From contig CAYLNK010000277.1 of the NCBI GenBank assembly GCA_964384675.1, positions 1 to 9,244 on the forward strand: DNA of 9,244 nt, read 5' to 3'. Below, one piece after another: positions 5,949 through 9,244 of the stretch. Origin of the DNA: CAYLNK01 sp964384675. Lineage in GTDB: Bacteria; Acidobacteriota; Thermoanaerobaculia; UBA5066. A model generated the notes under the pieces. The model was given only the letters and a program-made list of their open reading frames with translations. It was not told where the DNA came from and searched no databases. The stretch's first letter is position 1; the number at the start of each line of letters is the position of its first letter. A program made the position numbers and the translations under genes.

Positions 5949-8414
5949 CTACGAATCCGGGGCCGGGGAGGCGAAAGCGGTGACGGCCGCGGCGGCCGCC
6001 GCGACGAGATAGGCGCCGGCCCCGAGCAGGAACGTCGCACGCATCCCCGCCTCGATTCCCACGATGAGGGCCCCGACCGAGGCCAGCACGCTGGCCGCCC
6101 CGTTGGTCGCCCAGCACCAGGGAATGCTCCACTCCTCGCGCTCGGCCGACAGGCGCCGGATGCCCAGGGGAAGGGCCGTACCCAGGATCAGTCCGGTGGA
6201 CAGCACGACGGCGGCCGCCAGGGCGAACCGCGGGACGGGCCCCAGGCCGAAGAGGAGCTCCAGCAGGGATCCGCCCACGGCCGCGAGCGACACGCCGACC
6301 CCGCTCGCGAGAACGGCCCCGGCGACCTGGGCCGCACGCAGAAGACGCGTCGGGACGAGACCGCTCAGGAAGCTCCCGACCCCCGTGCCGACGAGGAGGC
6401 CGAACAGGACGACCGAGAGGGCATGGGTGGGGTGGCCCAGCCCGAGCGTCAGCTTCTGGACGAGCGGGATCTCGTAGAGCATGAAGCCGAAGCCGATCGC
6501 GCCGAAGAAGAGGAGGCGGGCCCACGGAAGCGGCCGAGCTGCCTCCGGGCTCGGCGAAGCCGCCGGCCATGCGACGACGGCGAGGCTGATCACGAGGAGG
6601 AACACGGCGAGCCGGAAGATCGTCAGCATGGGGACGAGCCGGAGGGCGGAGCCCGGATCGAGCTCACCCGTCAGGTTCCGGAGCGAGGACAGCCGGGTCT
6701 GATGGAAGAAATACGGCCGGTCGTCCCACGTGGGCCGGACGTCGATCGGATAGGCCTCGAAGAACTCCTCGCGTTCCGCGGCCGTCCGGGCCTGCAGCAG
6801 CTGGACCGCGGGGCCGGACGCCGGTCCGGAGCCCTCCCGGGGCCACTCGACCGAGAAGCCCCGCCTTCTGGCCGTCTCCCGCGCACGCTCGATCTCTTCC
6901 GGAGAGAACGGTGTCGGACGGACGAGCATCGTCACCACGTAGAACTTGCCGCGGGTGACGTTGGCGACGAGGAGGATCCGGGAGCCGATGTCGGCCCCGG
7001 CCGGGCCCGTCCGGCGCAGGGCCTCGACGCCGAGCGCGGTCATCCGGACGATCTCGCCGTGGGCGTCCTCGGCGTACTTGAACCGGGACACGGCCAGGTA
7101 GCCGTCCGGGCGGAGCTTGCGAAGGGCCGCGGCGAACGCCTCGACCGTGTAGAGGCCGTTCTCCATGAGGGCGAGAACGCCGCTGCTGCCAGCCGCCCAG
7201 GTGTCGACCGCGGACATCTGGATGACTTCGTAGCTGGCGTCCTTCGCCCGCTGAATGGCGGAGCGGCCGTCGAGCGCCGTCGCCGTCACACCCGGCAACG
7301 AGTAGACCCCGCCGCTGTAGCCGGCGAAGGTGCCGAGCATCTCCCGGACGATGCCTTCGTTGATCTCGACGGCGTCGACGCTCCACGCTCCGCTCAGCTT
7401 GGCGGTGAGGATGTCGCGGCCTCCGCCCGAGCCGATGACCATCGCCCGGCCACCGGGCTTGAGGTGGTACGGGAGGCTGGTCACGTCCCAGAGGACGTGC
7501 TCGACGCCGGGGTCGCCGGCAGCCCATCTCAGGATCGGCGTCTCGGCCAGCCCGTCGATCCGGATCCGGCGGAATCGGTACGGCGCGTCGCGGGGTACGA
7601 AGGCGGACCCGAGGCCCCAGCCGAACGGCATGGGGCTCTCCTGCTCACGGCTGAAGCTCAGCCTCGAATGGGCCGTCCAGACGATCCGGTCGGGCCTCGG
7701 CTCGGGCTCCCCCTTCACGAACCGGATCTCGAAAAGGGACGTCAGGCAGCCGACGGCCGCCACCGCTCCGAGGACCAGAGCCCACGCCCAGGCTCGACGT
7801 GGAGGCGAACCGCCCTCGACGCGAGCGGCGCTGGCCAGGAACGCGCTTCCGACCGCGGCCAGCGCCCCCCCGAGGAGGATCGTGGCGGGGCCGCCCACGC
7901 GGGGGAGGCAGACCGTCACCGCCAGGCAGCCCGCCGACGCTCCCAGGAGATCGGCCGCATAGACCCGGTTCGCCGACCCGGGGTAGGCCGAGAGGAGAAG
8001 CGCCGTCGCGATACCGGCCAGGACGTAGGGCACGGCCTGAGGAACGAAGAGGAGCGTCAGGTTCATCAGCCCCGCGAAGTTGGGAAGGGGCTGGAGAGGG
8101 AGCCCGAGCAGGACGAAGAGCGCGACGAACGTCGCGACGGCGAACAGGAGGGTGGCGTGGGAGGCCAGGGCGGAGGCGCCCCGGCGCGACACGAGCGACG
8201 ATGCGGCGTGGACGACCACCCCCCCGATCGCGAGCCCCATCATCGCCAGGGAGATGGAGAGCACCGCGAAGTGATAGGCCATCGCGACCGAGAGGATGCG
8301 GGTCGTGGTGATCTCCAGGATCAGCAGCGACATCGACACGAGCGCCAGGCCGACGAGCAGGTCGCGACCAGGGCCGGCAGGTCGGCCAGGAGGCTCGGAA
8401 ACGCCGCTGTTCAT
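5949..8414 (-). CDS. Integral membrane protein with embedded spermidine-synthase-like (SAM-binding Rossmann) domain
   Basis: An 821-residue protein with about seven N-terminal membrane helices (about 18-226), a soluble domain (about 240-590) and about six or seven C-terminal helices (about 598-815). The soluble domain starts with a strand region ending in RIRIDGLAETPI, then MVIGSGGGRD (325-334, SAM-binding loop), AVEIN (348-352), LDGRS (381-385), YEVIQMSAVDTW (395-406), and ends in TWDDRPYFF (562-570). The motifs LEITTTRILSVAMAYHFAVL near the N-terminus and GFMLYEIPLVQKLTLGLGHP at 643-661 are typical of this broad, poorly characterised family. True aminopropyltransferases have an Asp-Ser/Thr catalytic pair where this protein has Ser401-Ala402, so polyamine synthesis is unlikely despite the usual label; methyl or other group transfer at the membrane is possible. 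The ATG at 8414 precedes the first helix and has no clear Shine-Dalgarno. It is 18 bp after the universal stress protein gene and probably cotranscribed with it. Confidence 0.88.
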   Translation of the reverse strand: MNSGVSEPPGRPAGPGRDLLVGLALVSMSLLILEITTTRILSVAMAYHFAVLSISLAMMGLAIGGVVVHAASSLVSRRGASALASHATLLFAVATFVALFVLLGLPLQPLPNFAGLMNLTLLFVPQAVPYVLAGIATALLLSAYPGSANRVYAADLLGASAGCLAVTVCLPRVGGPATILLGGALAAVGSAFLASAARVEGGSPPRRAWAWALVLGAVAAVGCLTSLFEIRFVKGEPEPRPDRIVWTAHSRLSFSREQESPMPFGWGLGSAFVPRDAPYRFRRIRIDGLAETPILRWAAGDPGVEHVLWDVTSLPYHLKPGGRAMVIGSGGGRDILTAKLSGAWSVDAVEINEGIVREMLGTFAGYSGGVYSLPGVTATALDGRSAIQRAKDASYEVIQMSAVDTWAAGSSGVLALMENGLYTVEAFAAALRKLRPDGYLAVSRFKYAEDAHGEIVRMTALGVEALRRTGPAGADIGSRILLVANVTRGKFYVVTMLVRPTPFSPEEIERARETARRRGFSVEWPREGSGPASGPAVQLLQARTAAEREEFFEAYPIDVRPTWDDRPYFFHQTRLSSLRNLTGELDPGSALRLVPMLTIFRLAVFLLVISLAVVAWPAASPSPEAARPLPWARLLFFGAIGFGFMLYEIPLVQKLTLGLGHPTHALSVVLFGLLVGTGVGSFLSGLVPTRLLRAAQVAGAVLASGVGVSLAAVGGSLLELLFGLGPVPRFALAAAVVLSTGLILGTALPLGIRRLSAEREEWSIPWCWATNGAASVLASVGALIVGIEAGMRATFLLGAGAYLVAAAAAAVTAFASPAPDS

Positions 8415-8432
8415 CGAGACGTACGTTCCGGA

Positions 8433-9244
8433 CTAGCCCTTCAGCCGTACCGCGAGCACCGAGCACGGCGCCAGGTGCGAGACCGCCTCGGCCACGCTGC
8501 CGAGCGCGAGTCTCTTCAGGCCGGTGTGCCCCGAGGTGCCGACCACGACGAGGCGCGCCCTCAGGCCCTCGGCGGCGCGCACGATGGCGTGCGCCGCGGG
8601 GCCGTCCTCGACCATCGTCGACCCCTCCGCCTGGAAGCGGGCGAGCGACTCCTCCAGCATGGTCCGGACGGCCCCGTGCATCCCCTCGCGGACGCTCGCC
8701 GGCACGCCGGCCGATCCCGCTCCCACCGATTCACCGAGCGCCGTGACGGCGCCCGGCTCGACCTCGAGGCTGTGCAGGAGGACGAGCGGAGCGCCCGTCC
8801 GGCGCGCCTCCTCGACCCCCGCGGCCACCGCAGGGAGCGCGGGGTCGGAGAAGTCGGTCGCCACCAGCACGGGGCCGTCCGTTACCGGAGGCCTCGTGAC
8901 CAGCACGGCGCCGTGGGCGAGGCGGATCACCCGGTCCGCCACGTTCCCGATCAGCATCCGGTGAAGGGCCGTCGTCCCGTGGCTGCCGACCACGACGAGG
9001 TCGGCGCCCCACTCTTCGGCGCGCGAGACGATCACCGCGTGCGCGGCCCCCTCCTCGAGGAACAGCTCGTACTCGCCCGGCTGCCGGCCGGTCAGCTCGG
9101 CGACCCGCATCTCGACGGCCTGCGAAGCGTTCTCCAGGAGGTCGTCGGGAAGCCCGACCGGCGCCTGCGGGTTGAGCTGGGGGAAGAGCGGGTGGGCGCC
9201 GGCCGTGCGCGGAAGGACGTGGCAGATCGCGAGCGGCCCGCTCG
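8433..9244 (-). CDS. Tandem universal stress protein (two UspA domains), N-terminus outside window
   Basis: The minus-strand frame stays open to the right edge, so the start is missing; ATG at 9110 is internal because the upstream codons read SGPLAICHVLP, a typical second strand of a Usp domain. About 269 residues are visible. Domain 1 (visible residues 1-118) has the nucleotide-binding motif GSHG-x9-GN at 86-100; roughly its first 25-30 residues are off the window. Domain 2 (about 122-269) begins GPVLVATDFSD, with the Asp that contacts adenine in the family, and carries GTSG-x9-GS at 235-249. Both motifs fit the ATP-binding type (MJ0577-like), although domain 1 has Asn instead of Ser or Thr as the last residue. 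Such cytoplasmic proteins bind ATP or AMP and help cells survive starvation, oxidative or respiratory stress; the exact role varies. It lies directly upstream of the spermidine-synthase-like gene, 18 bp apart. Confidence 0.93.
   Translation of the reverse strand, partial: SGPLAICHVLPRTAGAHPLFPQLNPQAPVGLPDDLLENASQAVEMRVAELTGRQPGEYELFLEEGAAHAVIVSRAEEWGADLVVVGSHGTTALHRMLIGNVADRVIRLAHGAVLVTRPPVTDGPVLVATDFSDPALPAVAAGVEEARRTGAPLVLLHSLEVEPGAVTALGESVGAGSAGVPASVREGMHGAVRTMLEESLARFQAEGSTMVEDGPAAHAIVRAAEGLRARLVVVGTSGHTGLKRLALGSVAEAVSHLAPCSVLAVRLKG

Noticed and set aside
5984..6004. GC-rich repeat GGCCGCGGCGGCC
   Set aside because: It encodes the run of Ala residues in the last membrane helix of the 821-residue protein; ordinary codon repetition.
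3674..6570. Long minus-strand frames opposite the RNase and aldolase genes (473 and 553 codons)
   Set aside because: Low-complexity composition without motifs; the plus-strand genes have clear catalytic signatures over the same bases.
8419..8426. 8-bp perfect palindrome ACGTACGT just upstream of the membrane protein start
   Set aside because: Short, single-copy, inside an 18-bp intra-operon gap; no second half-site or known operator pattern.
9108..9110. ATG at 9110 as the start of the universal stress protein
   Set aside because: The in-frame codons upstream read as a Usp core strand (LAICHVLP), and starting at 9110 would remove most of the first nucleotide-binding domain.
1..9244. Search for tRNA, rRNA, CRISPR, insertion sequence, phage or defence-system signatures
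   Set aside because: No repeat arrays, transposase or integrase motifs, tRNA arms or known defence domains were seen; nearly every base is accounted for by housekeeping or signalling genes.

Overview
This window is about 9.2 kb of very GC-rich DNA (roughly 70% GC by eye). It is densely coding, with no gap between genes longer than about 62 bp. It holds seven protein genes; the first and last run off the window edges. Long open antisense frames are everywhere, as expected when third codon positions are mostly G or C. The gene content (HD-GYP protein, SpoIIE-type phosphatase behind a membrane segment and coiled coil, MscS channel with a cyclic-nucleotide domain, membrane-embedded spermidine-synthase-like protein) points to a free-living, environmentally responsive bacterium. 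An Acidobacteriota- or Myxococcota-like lineage would fit, but this is an impression and no marker gene is present to settle it. No RNA gene, mobile element, CRISPR array or integration scar was seen.

Layout, left to right. (1) Plus strand, 2-970: C-terminal part of a membrane-anchored SpoIIE/RsbU-type PP2C serine phosphatase. (2) Minus strand, 3686 down to 977: a two-gene unit, first an MscS channel with a C-terminal cyclic-nucleotide-binding domain, then a GAF-like/HD-GYP phosphodiesterase. It converges on gene 1 with a 6-bp gap. (3) Plus strand, 3749-5934: an RNB-family exoribonuclease followed by a class II (fuculose-phosphate-type) aldolase, diverging from the channel gene over 62 bp. 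(4) Minus strand, 9244 down to 5949: a tandem universal stress protein, then a large membrane protein with a spermidine-synthase-like domain. This pair converges on the aldolase gene with a 14-bp gap.

Functionally the left half is a signalling block: protein dephosphorylation (partner-switching type), probable c-di-GMP hydrolysis, and a channel that may be gated by tension and a cyclic nucleotide. The right half combines RNA turnover, a sugar-phosphate aldolase and stress or unknown membrane functions, with no evident shared pathway.

The observations most worth following are: start sites with no Shine-Dalgarno sequence, three of which have a -10-like hexamer placed so that transcription would begin at or next to the start codon; an RNB nuclease whose fourth active-site Asp position is Gln; an aldolase with Glu at the position of the FucA catalytic Tyr; a spermidine-synthase fold lacking the aminopropyltransferase Asp; and the channel/HD-GYP pairing. 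I found no convincing wholly new multi-gene system.
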